Both the position numbers and the translations under genes were made by a program. DNA of 64,000 nucleotides from Calonectria ilicicola (taxonomy: Eukaryota; Ascomycota; Sordariomycetes; Hypocreales; Nectriaceae), in NCBI GenBank assembly GCA_020809705.1, contig CP085829.1:6200001-6264000 (forward strand), written 5' to 3'. The notes under the pieces were generated by a model. It searched no databases. It had not been told where the DNA came from and worked only from the letters and a program-made list of their open reading frames with translations. Position 1 is the first letter of the stretch. Each line of letters starts with the position of its first letter. Positions 1 to 11,527 of this stretch are shown here, one piece after another.

Positions 1-10
1 AACAACTATA

Positions 11-1286
11 TCAGTCCTTGATGCCCTCGATCAAAACTTTCAGGACTCCAGGACCTCCTTTACGAACTGTCTCGAAGGCCTCAACTGCCTGCTCAAAGGC
101 GTACCGATGAGATACGAGCTTCTGCGGCTGTACCTTTCCGCTTGCGACTAACTCGATTGCAGATGGGTACACACCGGTCACATATCTGATCGATCCTCGA
201 ATCGTCAAGTCACGGATACAAGCAGTAGTGATGGGGAACACGATATTCTAGTAGAAGTTGTAAGCAGACAGCGATTAGCGGTGGCCGGAAATAGTCAACT
301 TACCTCTCGGCCCATACCGGCTTGGACGTAAAGCCCACCCTTTCGACAAAGCTGCACTCCGGTTTGAATAGCTGGCTGGGAACCGGTGGCGTCAATCACA
401 ACATCAGGGCCTTCGCCCAGGTTGAACTTGTCTTTGATCTGGCGAGCGACCTCAGCAGCCCAGTTCATTTCTTTGTCGGCATCGCCCTTATGATCTTCCG
501 GAGTAGGAGGAGGCGAGAAGACCCCATCAGCGCACTTCAGGTCTTCCGTAGCTATCCGCATTCTCGCCTCATTTATGTCCACGCCAATCACAGTGCTTGC
601 GCCATACACCTTGGCAACGCTTTGGACTAGCAAGCCGATAGGGCCACAGCCAAATACTACTACTTTTTGGCCTCCTCGAATCCCCCCAACTCGGCAAATC
701 TGGACAGCGCAGGCCACAGGCTCACAAAGAGCTCCATCCTCGAGGGTAAGGTGATCCGGGAGCTTATAGCAATAGTCGCCAGCTGTCTTGAAGTATTTCG
801 ACAAGGTTCCGTTATGAGGCGGGGTCGCGGCGAATACAGTATCGGCATAGGGATTGTAGCTACCGGAACGGCAATAATCACAGTGGCGGCAAGGAACGCC
901 TGGCTCAATAGCGACCCGATCTCCAGGCTTCAAGTCTTGTACGGCACTGCCAACGGATACAACGGTTCCTGCAGATTCATGGCCAAGAACAATTGGGGAG
1001 TCGAGTACAAAATCGCCGATACGGCCACGCTGCCAGTAGTGTACATCGGACCTATTGAATCAAATGTCAGATGCTTCAGGATTCGAGAGAAGCCTCTCTT
1101 ATAGCAGAGGGTTTCGGCGTTGATTCTTGGATACCCGCAAATGCCTGTCTGGCCAACTTAAACAATCACATCGTAGGGATCCGACAACTCTGGAACTGGA
1201 ATATTGCCAATGCTAATATCTTTGATGGCTCTCAGCACCAAAGATCGATTGTCATTCGAAGAACTGGTTGAAGTAACAGAACTCAT
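11..1286 (-). pseudogene. Xylitol/sorbitol dehydrogenase-like medium-chain dehydrogenase, broken by an in-frame stop
   Basis: Zinc-dependent medium-chain alcohol dehydrogenase resembling fungal NAD xylitol dehydrogenase (xylitol to D-xylulose in pentose catabolism, cytosolic). Three exons: 1286-1135, 1051-304, 247-11 (introns 83 and 56 bp, GT-AG), 378 codons if read through, which is normal length. Visible signatures are TGICGSDVHYW (catalytic Cys), GHES (Zn ligands), FAATPP, a Rossmann motif VVVFGCGPIGLL and VIGVDINEARM. Codon 43 (1158-1160) is TAA between DVIV and VGQTGICG, where a sense codon is expected. The structural-zinc lobe reads CRHCDYCRSGSYNPYAD, so the fourth Cys of the usual YNLC is Pro-Tyr. 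The rest of the frame is open, so loss is recent, or one base is wrong. Divergent from the mannitol dehydrogenase gene. A sorbitol or arabinitol dehydrogenase role is possible. Confidence 0.8.
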
Positions 1287-2645
<1,359 letters not shown>

Positions 2646-3329
2646 GAGCCTGGGATTGCTGAAGGTTGGGCAATGGTGGGCTAGTGAAGGCGGTTTATGG
2701 TGTCCAGTTAACTCTATAGTCGCGCAAATGTTGACCATGCTATTCTTGGTTCGAAGCTTCGCTGGGTCTAAATTCAACAACTTTGATAAGCCTTGTAACT
2801 GTGATAGACCTGTGCGTAATACGTGTCGTGGCACAAAGGTCACCACAGTTTGACGGCGCTGGGAGTAAATGTTTAGGCCAATTGCATGGCTGTGTTACTT
2901 TAGCGTCAAGACGTATTAATCGAGTTGGAGCGGAAGGATCTTTTGTGTTGGTTCTTTTGAGCCATGTCGCGGTTGGTGGGAGAAAGCCCCTCGACGACCA
3001 ACCGTAAATTGCCTGGAATCCCGCATTTTAGACCAGGGATGGTCACACAGTGAGGGCCCATCTACACAGAGGCGGGATATGCGGCCCGCCTTTCCCGCGG
3101 TGGCTGCGATGCTCGGGTTTGACGGGAGCTGTCGGCCGCTTAGCTAGTGTTTGCTCTCGGGCCGAAATAAATGAAAAAATCAGTGACTATAAAGTGACCT
3201 TCATGATATGCTGGTCTAGACGTTTATATTCATACGTTCATCGCCCTGTCTCCTTCCTCTTTGTTTACCTCATTCAAGTTCCTGCACTGTTCACTCTCGA
3301 CCATAGGTCTTTGTATTTCACACTCAATC
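2646..3329. other. Intergenic region, no gene seen
   Basis: 684 bp between the mannitol-dehydrogenase-type gene and the next SDR. The frames are short and lack family motifs. A pyrimidine-rich stretch at about 3240-3320 directly before the next ATG looks like an ordinary fungal 5' leader. Confidence 0.5.
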
Positions 3330-4260
3330 ATGGTGCAGCCTTTGAAAGGAGAGCTTGCCATCGTAACTGGAGGCTCACGAGGTGAGTGAGTTAGTGTTCT
3401 GCTTTCGTTAACATATTTCGAGAAGACGAGAGGCTCATCGTCATTGATTGCAAGGCATCGGAGCCGCTATTGCCAAGTCTCTAGCGACCAAGGGAGCTAA
3501 TCTCTTGCTTTGCTTTACGTCTGCTGCATCACAATCAACTGTGGATGACTTATGCAAGTCTCTCGGTGCTGAGCATAACGTCATTTGTCGTACGGTACAA
3601 GCCAATTTGGCTGAACCTGGAACGGCAGCGAAGACTATCATCGCCGCTGCTCAACATCAATTCAGCGACGCCAACGGCCAATTGACCATCGACATTCTCA
3701 TCAACAATGCGGGAATAGGCGGGAACTACGAACTAGGCGAAATACCCGAGGCAGCTTTCCATGAGCAGTATGCAGTCAACGTTCTTGCGCCGCTTTTGAT
3801 GACACAAGAGAGTAAACCATTTTTGCCCAAGGACCGATCTGGGCGCATCATCAACATCTCAAGTGTCTCATCTTCTCTGGGCTTTGTTGGTCAAACCATT
3901 TATGGTGGCACAAAGGCGGCTTTAGAAGCAATGACTCGAACATGGTCCAGGGAATTAGCCGAGCGCGCTACAGTCAACGCTGTTAACCCGGGTCCGATCG
4001 AAGGCGACATGTATTATGCTGCAGGTGAAACATTCTGGAAGCAGATGGAGAGTTGGCACGAAAACATGCCGCTTGCTGCGATTCGGGAAGATATGGATGA
4101 TCCCAAGCTGGTAGAATTCGCAAAGGCAAAGCTCGGGGGGCGTAGACCTGGTTATGCTTGGGAAGTGGCTAACATGGTCGCCGTAATCTGCCTCCCAGAG
4201 TCATCCTTTTGTACTGGCAGTGTCGTCTGCGCAAATGGGGGGTTTAGGTTTAGTGCGTGA
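3330..4260 (+). CDS. Short-chain dehydrogenase/reductase (ketoreductase-like)
   Basis: Two exons: 3330-3381 and 3455-4260, with a 73-bp GTGAGT...AG intron that splits the Gly of TGGSRGIG and thereby fixes the model; 285 aa. Classical SDR features: TGGSRGIGAAIAKSLA (NADP-type Rossmann), INNAGIGG, active-site Ser in NISSVSSSLGF, YGGTK (Tyr-x3-Lys) and NAVNPGPIEGDM. The family includes 3-oxoacyl-ACP reductase-like and polyketide or naphthol reductases, and no motif identifies the substrate. It runs in the same direction as the mannitol-dehydrogenase-type gene upstream, so a role in the same sugar/polyol cluster is possible but unproven. A tail insertion near residues 215-250 (MDDPKLVEFAKAKLGGRRPG) resembles substrate-loop variation in fungal SDRs. 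Confidence 0.85.
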
Positions 4261-5086
4261 TAGTGACCAAACTTCTCAGCGGTGTACTTATACCCACTGG
4301 ACTGCTTCAAATTCAAATCTTGAACCAAGTGGCAGATATCTGCACCATCTGAATGCAACTATTCATTATTGTGTTTGGACCCTCGGCTTATTTGGAGCAT
4401 ATAGAATGGGAGTGTAGCTTGGGGTAACATATATAACCCTCGATGAAATCACGCCTGCCTGTTCCCAATTTTACCCTTTCTCATGTACACTGATACGTTT
4501 CAGAGTTGTATCTTCCCATCCCCACCAGGTGTCCTAGGTGCACGTAGGTCTGATGCTATGCAGGGTCGGTTCCAATCAATTTAAAAGCTTCATCGTTTTC
4601 TCACGCTTTATTGAATATATGCTTTGTCAAAGCTCTTTACCTTCATTGACATCTTAAACGACCTATAAATTATTTCTTCTTGCAAATGAGCAAACTCGGC
4701 TCGGCAATATTTTGGTAAATCGTGGGCTCTACCAAGAGGGAGCTCCAAAGCCACAACCGTGGTAGATACAACTAAGCTTGCTCGGCAATATGAATGTTAG
4801 GTCTTGTGGTTAGGTCAGAAGAATCCAATTTGGGCTACCAGCCGTGGTTGCTGTAATCCATGTAGTTATGGATCGGGAAATCGTGGTAGCAGCAGGCTAC
4901 ACCACGATTTCAGCATGTGATATTTGGAGCTAGCATTTTATTGGCCGCCATTGACTGGGCGTACATGGTGGCTGATGCAGTTGACCGCTTTTGTTGGGCA
5001 CCCAAGGCTTACCGCGAACTCTGCTAATTTGTCCAAGAAGCGGGGATCCACGTCGAATTTGCACACTCTAATCTATCACATTTGCC
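4261..5086. other. Intergenic region with a near-perfect inverted repeat
   Basis: No gene recognised in these 826 bp. The stretch holds an imperfect palindrome at 4878-4910 (arms about 13-15 nt) and scattered partial copies of the same CCACGATT / TGGTAG words around 4720-4870, suggesting a small decayed repeat. Confidence 0.45.
4878..4910. repeat. Hairpin-forming inverted repeat
   Basis: Left arm AAATCGTGGTAGC, a 5-nt loop, then GCTACACCACGATTT. The right arm reverse-complements to the left with two extra bases. It lies 177 bp upstream of the F-box gene. Function unknown; it could be a MITE remnant. Confidence 0.6.
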
Positions 5087-6328
5087 ATGACGATCTTCGA
5101 CGATCTTCCGTCTGAAATTATACTGGCTATATGCCATCAGCTTTGCGGGCACTGCCTGTATGGGTCTCTTGACATAGACCCCGACTATGAGTCAGACGCC
5201 AAAACTGAACTTCGCAAAGCCTTATCATGTCTATCTCGCACGTGCAGAAGGCTACGAGATTGTGCGCAGCCAATTCTATTTCATAGCGTCGACCCTCATG
5301 AAGACAGGTTTGTCAATTTACTTCGAAATCTGCATGAGCATCGGCTCCTTGCCCATGAAGTCGTGCACTTGCGCATTGAATTGACCTCGCCATTTTCACA
5401 AGAAAATATCACGTCAGAAGACTCTGAATTCTTTAACCGTCTCATGGAGAAGTATAAACGCCCAGATCTGGATAGACCCATGGGTGGGCTCCTGGAACAC
5501 GCCCCAGCGGCGGCTTTGGCCTCCTTGTTGCTGACTCAAGTCCCCAACCTGATGCGACTTCACGTGAGCACGCTATTCCATTTCAAATTCCCGTTTTGCC
5601 AGTCAGGGTCACTTTCTTTTTTGACCGAGCTGAGCATCGTGCACAAGCAGGAAAGATTTGATGTCAACAACTTGGAGGATGTTTTGGTCGCCGCACCAGT
5701 ATTAAAAACACTTACCTGTACTGGATTCTCGGGAAATCTTGAGAGAGTTTTCCCTGCAAGTGGTTTGACCAAATTGACTCTTTTGAAGTCTTCAATTACA
5801 AAGGAATCCCTCACATCGATCTTGGGTGCGTGTCAGAACCTCGAGTTTTTCGCTCACGAAAATACTGGCTATGATTCGACATTTCAGCCAACACCTCATG
5901 ACATATCACTAGCCCTAATTCAGCGATCCGATTCACTCAAGCATTTGCGCATTCACCGGCGTTACGTCTTTTCGCGGGACGGTGTGGCCAACGGTGTGAG
6001 AAGTTTGAAAAAGATGAAGGCATTGGAAACACTGGATATACATAGCACCGCACTCTGGGCTATCAGGGGAACTGATCCAAGTTCTGACGGGAACCGACTC
6101 ATCAAACTTCTGCCATCATCGGTGCAGAGTCTAACCATCACCGATCCTCATGAACCATTTCAACCAGATATTATGAAACTGGCAGAAAACGCACCAGTCC
6201 GATTTCCAAGGCTCAAAAAAATCCAATTTGGATTGATAGAACAAAAGGTCTGGGAGATAACCAGCACTGCATTTATCTCTCGAGGCATTGAATGCAAGTG
6301 TAAACAGATGATTCCAACGACAGTTTAG
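5087..6328 (+). CDS. F-box protein with leucine-rich C-terminal region
   Basis: Single exon, 413 aa. The N-terminus TIFDDLPSEIILAICHQL, followed by LSCLSRTCRRLRDCAQPILFH (residues about 3-70), is an F-box, the Skp1-binding module of SCF ubiquitin ligases. Residues about 130-400 contain irregular leucine-rich segments (for example LTELSIVHK, LKTLTCTGF, LTKLTLLKSS, LKHLRIHR, LETLDIHS), typical of the LRR-like substrate-recognition half of fungal F-box proteins. No membrane segment or signal peptide. Such genes are multiplied in filamentous ascomycetes and their substrates are mostly unknown. It converges on a second F-box gene 236 bp downstream; the two share no obvious sequence beyond the F-box. 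Confidence 0.8.
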   Translation: MTIFDDLPSEIILAICHQLCGHCLYGSLDIDPDYESDAKTELRKALSCLSRTCRRLRDCAQPILFHSVDPHEDRFVNLLRNLHEHRLLAHEVVHLRIELTSPFSQENITSEDSEFFNRLMEKYKRPDLDRPMGGLLEHAPAAALASLLLTQVPNLMRLHVSTLFHFKFPFCQSGSLSFLTELSIVHKQERFDVNNLEDVLVAAPVLKTLTCTGFSGNLERVFPASGLTKLTLLKSSITKESLTSILGACQNLEFFAHENTGYDSTFQPTPHDISLALIQRSDSLKHLRIHRRYVFSRDGVANGVRSLKKMKALETLDIHSTALWAIRGTDPSSDGNRLIKLLPSSVQSLTITDPHEPFQPDIMKLAENAPVRFPRLKKIQFGLIEQKVWEITSTAFISRGIECKCKQMIPTTV

Positions 6329-6564
6329 CTGGCAACACATCTTCGAGATATTCAACTAAAAATAACTTTAATCGTCATTGATTTCAAATTTTCATTTCGA
6401 GCAGCAGGATGGTAAATCATACTTGGAACTTGTGGAGGATGTACTCAGTTGCTACAGTGGGGTAGGGAGGGGTGGCGGCGTTTGATTGGAGAAATGACTA
6501 GCGCAAGATTTGGTGAAAGGGTCAGTTCCTTGTTAGGGAGGTGAAACTGGGTTATTAGGGCTTT

Positions 6565-8247
6565 TTATTGTGTGTGGCATCTTTCTCTCGCTGCTCTATC
6601 AGTTTCTATGCAATCCTTGACTACATTCCCGCTTTCCATCATATTTTTCTCCCGCTGGCTCAATTTTCGAATCCCGAGCTGCGCAAGCTCAACAAAGCTC
6701 GCATAAGGCCTCTCAAAAGCGGGATTGAATTGATCTCTCATGATACCATTCCCTTGATATACCTTGTTCTTGTCAAGTCCTCCAATGGGGTTCTCTCCGC
6801 CGTAATACATGAACGAAAAAACCTCATTGTTTATCCAAACATCCCGACCAGGCCTTGATTCCATAGTATGAATCGCCATCATGACCTGGGGCTTTACCCT
6901 GCGTTCTCCCCATTCAAGCTTGTCTCGCATGTCTTGGAGGAGATCATGATAGTTTCCACCGCCATCCACGAATAGAAGATAGCTTAATTCAACTGATTGT
7001 AACGTATGTGGTAGAGCTGATAGTAGGGCGATGACATCGCTTTGCTTTACCATAAAGCGCGAGAGCCCAAAGTGCCTCAGATTTGGCCACTTGTCGATAG
7101 GGAGAATGGTGCGCAATGGAACGAAGTCTTGGCGAGTGACATCATCTTCACCATCTGAATCTGGATAGCTGTAATCCTTCTGAACATTGGAAAAAAGGCC
7201 TACGTGCTCCAGGTCTGTCGCTTTGGCCAATGCCGCCCGCAGGCATCCACTACGATATGACCGCCAATTATATTGCCGAGCATCGCTGACAGTTAAAGCC
7301 AAGTCAATGCGGCGGAAGCCAGGCCGCTTGAGCATCATGGCAAGGTCGGCTTGTTCCTCAGACTTTGCGTCGAAGATGTGATGATTTAGCCCAAGCTCTA
7401 ACCCATGCGTATTAAGAATCAGCTCGGCGACCTGGTGCTCTTCTCGGGCCAACACGCGCGTGATGATGCGAAACCCGCGCCACTTATCCTTGAACGACTT
7501 GGTCGCACGATTCCAAGCATGCGCAACAACCGGTTCATCGCCAGACATAGGAGGCCAGCCGCGAGGGATGGCGTAGTTGAAGCCGTAAGGAAAATTCCGG
7601 ATCATGGGTGTGTCGTAGGGAGTTTCGTAGAGAAACCCGTGGGCTGTAGGAGTGATGGTGATTTTTCTGAGTGATGGGAAGCGCTTCAGGCCATGCTTCA
7701 GGGCTTCCTCATCAGCACCAGTTGAAATGACCTTATCCTGTTGTTCTACGAGCTTTTCATAGTACGCCCAACAATCGGAGAGTGGCATCGCGTGATCACA
7801 TTGTCTTTTCCTAGCAACATGATCTGGACGGTCTACATCTTCTCCTTTGCGCCACAACATCTCTCTAAGATTCTTTTTGCATTCTTTCGCGAACCATTGA
7901 GGGCAGCTGTGATCCCACGACCAAACGGAATACGGGTCTTGTGTCAAATTAGAGACCCTTGTGTGCTTTTTCAGCCTTGCATCATCCCAAACGATCTCCA
8001 CGATACGCTTGCGAAAAACCTCATCATCGGCAACAGCCCGGAAGACTTCGATATTGCGCGGGTTGGCCGACAGAAACACGCGGTCCAGGCGAAAAGGCAC
8101 TGTATCGCGAAAGAATGCCGAAGTGAGCCTGAGTATCTTGAAGTCGCGGTTTGAGAGGTGAGAGAAGACATGATTGAGAATCTCGGGCGGTAGGTGATAA
8201 AAGAGCGACTCGTTCTCTATACCCCTGGAACAATCAGAAGATACCAT
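6565..8247 (-). CDS. F-box protein (large fungal type)
   Basis: Single exon, 560 aa from MVSSDCSRG. An ATG 22 codons upstream (8313) is in frame, but it overlaps a TATATAA element, so the inner ATG is the likelier start. The F-box is at residues about 15-60 (FYHLPPEILNHVFSHLSNRD, then FKILRLTSAFFRDTV). The rest has the usual composition of fungal F-box proteins with scattered LRR-like pieces (LRKITITPT, LRHFGLSRF, LQSVELSYLLF). It probably recruits a substrate to an SCF E3 ligase; the substrate is unknown. Convergent with the smaller F-box gene at 5087-6328. Confidence 0.78.
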   Translation of the reverse strand: MVSSDCSRGIENESLFYHLPPEILNHVFSHLSNRDFKILRLTSAFFRDTVPFRLDRVFLSANPRNIEVFRAVADDEVFRKRIVEIVWDDARLKKHTRVSNLTQDPYSVWSWDHSCPQWFAKECKKNLREMLWRKGEDVDRPDHVARKRQCDHAMPLSDCWAYYEKLVEQQDKVISTGADEEALKHGLKRFPSLRKITITPTAHGFLYETPYDTPMIRNFPYGFNYAIPRGWPPMSGDEPVVAHAWNRATKSFKDKWRGFRIITRVLAREEHQVAELILNTHGLELGLNHHIFDAKSEEQADLAMMLKRPGFRRIDLALTVSDARQYNWRSYRSGCLRAALAKATDLEHVGLFSNVQKDYSYPDSDGEDDVTRQDFVPLRTILPIDKWPNLRHFGLSRFMVKQSDVIALLSALPHTLQSVELSYLLFVDGGGNYHDLLQDMRDKLEWGERRVKPQVMMAIHTMESRPGRDVWINNEVFSFMYYGGENPIGGLDKNKVYQGNGIMRDQFNPAFERPYASFVELAQLGIRKLSQREKNMMESGNVVKDCIETDRAARERCHTQ

Positions 8248-8312
8248 GGCTTGTTGTCGAGTTGAATGGTTGACTGAAGATAGTTGGAAGTATTCCCCTG
8301 AATTTAATGTCA

Positions 8313-8319
8313 TATATAA
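8313..8319 (-). promoter_or_regulatory. TATA-like element overlapping an upstream ATG
   Basis: TATATAA in plus sense (TTATATA on the gene strand) ends at the first in-frame ATG of the F-box gene. A TATA box about 66 bp upstream of the second ATG (8247) argues that transcription begins after the first ATG. Confidence 0.45.
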
Positions 8320-8771
8320 GCGAAAGGGTTAGCGCCATTCATCTCCCCAGCTAAATACAGTGCCAACACCGAGGCCCCATAATTCCCATAGTGATTAGAC
8401 GAGCCCCTGATCTGTGTCCACATTAGCAGATCGCTTGGTGTATTCCTTACCTAAGGCCCGCACTTTGTTTGTTTGGGGAAAAGACGCGATTGTGGCTGCA
8501 TCACCAAACCACCAAAGCGACCCCAGGATCTGGGCAGTTTACGCCTTGCACATTTAGATCTCAGCTCTGGAAGGCAATCAAAGTCAAGGAAACTTAACGC
8601 AGATTAGAATGCGTCAGATTAAACCCAATCTTAGTATCTCTGCGACCGATCGCATTGTTGCTTATTACCGTCGCAGGTGCATACTTCCAGAAAACAAAAA
8701 GAGAAACCCCTTGCATTTTGTCATGATAGTTCCCAAGACACCAAATTGCATTCCATGTCCATCCTTGCAGC
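8320..8771. other. Intergenic region, no gene seen
   Basis: Upstream region of the F-box gene and 3' flank of the kinase-like gene. No conserved frame or RNA gene recognised. Confidence 0.5.
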
Positions 8772-9893
8772 CTAAAACTTCCCTCCATGGACACTGACAC
8801 TCGTAAAACCATTTACTTCGCGACTCTGAATGTCATCCAGGAGCTTGTCGTAATCTGGGTACTTGAATTCCAGACGAATCTTCTTCGCTTTTCGCAAACC
8901 AATCCCGGCCTGAATGCCAATAGCTCCTGGGTCATTAGAGGAAATCATCGCCTCACAATACTCAATTTCCGGGTTCGGGTCTTCCATGTCTTCAGGATCT
9001 GGATCAGCATACTTTATCTTAGCCCCAGACGCGATAATCTCTTCTTTGAGATAGGACTGCCCGAGGTCAATGATGAAAGGGATTTGTAAGTTCTCGTGTA
9101 CGATGACATTTCGCGGCTGGCAGTCAGATATGAGAACGCCACGTCGGTTAATGTCATGTACAGCATCAATGGCGGGTTGGATGATGCGGGTCCAACTGTC
9201 TAAATCCGAAGGCGAAGACGGCAAAGAAATTAAATCTTCTAAGTTGCGCCCTGGAATCCGTTCTAGAAGAATGCCCTTGACCTCCCAGAAAGGAGCACAC
9301 TCTGGCCGCCCCATCAAGTCTCGGGGTACTTCATAGCCAGGCAGCAAGAGGCGCACATCGGCGTACAAGCGGGGTATCACCGTCCCTTGTAGGTCCTTTA
9401 AACGGGTGTAGGCCTTGGTCTCACGGTCGAAGGAGTCGTTGCAGTCTCGACAAATCGCTGCCTCGAACATGGCCAGTTCTGCAAGAGTGTTCCCCTCGTC
9501 GAAGTAGGCGAAAGCTTGTTGGCGAAACCCCTCCGTTTCTTCATCTTCCTCGAACTTCTGAAACATGGCAGGCAATTCCCCATTCCGCATCGCATCCAAC
9601 AAAGCGAAATCATGTTCGTGACTATAACGCAAATACTTTTGGCGGGCGGTTGTTCGGAGATCTGACCCGAAACGACGATCATAGAGCTTGAGGATAGCGC
9701 AGATGTGGGATCCAGGTCTGGTGGGGATAGTGACCTCCATGACGGAGGACATGGTCATGCTGAGCGTTTTCGAAATAGCTGCTGTGATTGAGGGGGGCAG
9801 GGACAGGTGGCCATGATTCTCGAGGACTTCCAGCTCCAGGGACTCTCCTGGTTGGTAAGGTAGTGGTGGAAGCAAAGGTGGCCTGAACGACAT
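8772..9893 (-). CDS. Fungal protein-kinase-like (PKL fold) protein, paralogue A
   Basis: Single exon, 373 aa from MSFRPPLLPPLPYQPGE. The in-frame extension upstream begins with GTG, so this ATG is preferred, and the paralogue at 17507-18685 starts comparably. Kinase-fold elements: a beta3-like lysine in AILKLYDRRFG (residue about 55), a catalytic-loop equivalent ISDCQPRNVIV (Asp and Asn kept; His-Arg of HRD replaced), and a metal-binding Asp in FIIDLGQ in place of DFG. This places it with fungal kinase-like/aminoglycoside-phosphotransferase-like proteins of unknown substrate rather than canonical Ser/Thr kinases. The region between lysine and catalytic loop contains a Cys pair (CRDCND). Activity is plausible because the key Lys, Asp, Asn and Asp are present. 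Confidence 0.75.
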   Translation of the reverse strand: MSFRPPLLPPLPYQPGESLELEVLENHGHLSLPPSITAAISKTLSMTMSSVMEVTIPTRPGSHICAILKLYDRRFGSDLRTTARQKYLRYSHEHDFALLDAMRNGELPAMFQKFEEDEETEGFRQQAFAYFDEGNTLAELAMFEAAICRDCNDSFDRETKAYTRLKDLQGTVIPRLYADVRLLLPGYEVPRDLMGRPECAPFWEVKGILLERIPGRNLEDLISLPSSPSDLDSWTRIIQPAIDAVHDINRRGVLISDCQPRNVIVHENLQIPFIIDLGQSYLKEEIIASGAKIKYADPDPEDMEDPNPEIEYCEAMISSNDPGAIGIQAGIGLRKAKKIRLEFKYPDYDKLLDDIQSREVNGFTSVSVHGGKF

Positions 9894-11297
9894 ATCAGCA
9901 ATCAACAGCGATTCTTTGCTTTTCTTGGCTTCACTCACTTGCCCATTTTGACAGGACACGAAATCACGTAGGTCGTAGCCGACAGCGACGATAAAATGTT
10001 GAGTGTAGAATAAGAGTGCGACAGAGGTGGGCCTTAAATATTGAGGATGGAGAAGGAGCGCGAAAACAGAGGTGAAATCTCAAGCAAATCTAACTGAATG
10101 AAAGGTGAGAAGGTTTGCTCAATCAAACTCACGGCCAACGTTTACCAGAAGCACGTGACACATTCAGCCACGTGCCAGCTCAACGATTTGTTATTCACAA
10201 ACATGACGCAGTTGAAGCCGTCATTTGGCCCTCGTTTACAGTTGTCTCGAAGTAGTAATATCAATAATATCATGATTAATTATCGCGGCCTGGTTTTTTG
10301 TTTGTTTATTTGTGAATATACCCTTTGAGTGGCAGCTCGACTTAGTCGCCTAAGGAGCAGTCCGATTACCCCCGCCTGCTGGATGCAATGGCAATGCGGC
10401 AGCCTGTACCCTCGCGCCGGACGATACTTTGCATGTTAAAATCTTGGGGTGAAGATTTTCAATGACCTTGATGACCCTTTGCCGTGAACCTTATTGAGAC
10501 CTGAGTAAAAAGCGGCTTCCTCAGTGGGCTAAGCGCGCTCCAAATCATCCCCAACACGCTCCTCGTACACAGCCCGGTTTTATTATCTGCATAAGTGCCA
10601 AACTGTAACGATATGGGTTTGATTCCCTTTCTCCGGAAAAGTCTCGATAAACATTTCTGGTCCATCTGTCGGCCTTCAAATAGGTTTCGGTCTAGTTGAA
10701 AGAGTAAAAACATGAACAACAAAACTTCGCTTAGTCATTGTTTGATTCACTAAAGAACAATGAATTTGATCATCTGCTACGAACAGGCCCACAAAACCGT
10801 AGTCAGACCTTCGGTTCCAAGGGAACATAGAAGTCTAAATGCCCTCAATTTCCAAGAAGCTTGGAAGCCTAGAAATACAGCCAAAGAGGTATCTTCTGAC
10901 CAGGCCTGAACCTGTAGATAAAAGCAGAAGGCTTTCACTTAGATTGAGGTTTGAATCCTCATCCTCAAAAAAAACTCCTCAATCACTTTCCTCTCAGTCA
11001 CCGCAAAGCGTTTAAGGCCACCTCTCTAATCCCTCACCACCCAAAGGTCCACTGGTCTTTTTGGGAAGGAGCTTCTGTGAACAACACACATCCTTCTTCA
11101 GGTATTTGTCATGATGCAGTTATAGCTAGGTTGCTAACTATGAAGGCAGAATGTGGCGAAACAAGCTCTCTGCTATTGCCCAAAATCCCTATGTAGTGGC
11201 TATAGTTGCCAGTACTTTTATTAATCCTTGGGCAAGGTCGGCAAGAGAGAAGGCAACTAATGCCATGTATAGGGAATAAAAGCCAGAGCCATTAAAG
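9894..11297. other. Gene-poor region, possible degraded transposon body
   Basis: No convincing gene. From about 10950 the plus strand has a short open frame whose composition resembles decayed transposase sequence leading into the A/K/E-rich tail at 11298. Nothing else supported. Confidence 0.4.
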
Positions 11298-11527
11298 AAA
11301 GAAGCCTGTAAGGCTAAGGAGGCAGGACAGGCAGGGAAGGAAGCCTGCAAGGCTAAGGAGGCAGCGCAGGCAGCGCAGGAAGGGCAGGCTAGCCGGGCCT
11401 AGGGGGGTGTTTTCTCTCTCCGAACCCAGGAGGGATATAATTATTTATTTTATTTTTATTTCTTTACTTTAATATTAAATGCAGGTGCTTTATGTATGTA
11501 CCTAGCAAAATGTATGTGTGCGCGCAG
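11298..11527 (+). mobile_element. Remnant 3' end of a DNA transposon (transposase tail plus terminal repeat)
   Basis: 11298-11402 encodes an alanine/lysine/glutamate-rich tail (KEACKAKEAG repeated, then a TAG stop), with a ~42-bp imperfect tandem duplication. Such charged tails are common at the C-terminus of fungal pogo/Fot1-type transposases. About 70 bp later, 11469-11527 matches closely the sequence at about 61651-61710, which forms the right terminal repeat of the short TIR element around the large nest. The transposase core is not recognisable, so the superfamily assignment is uncertain. Confidence 0.5.

Noticed and set aside
10880..10975. tRNA-like sequence around GGTTTGAATCC
   Set aside because: A short B-box-like word only; no cloverleaf could be drawn.
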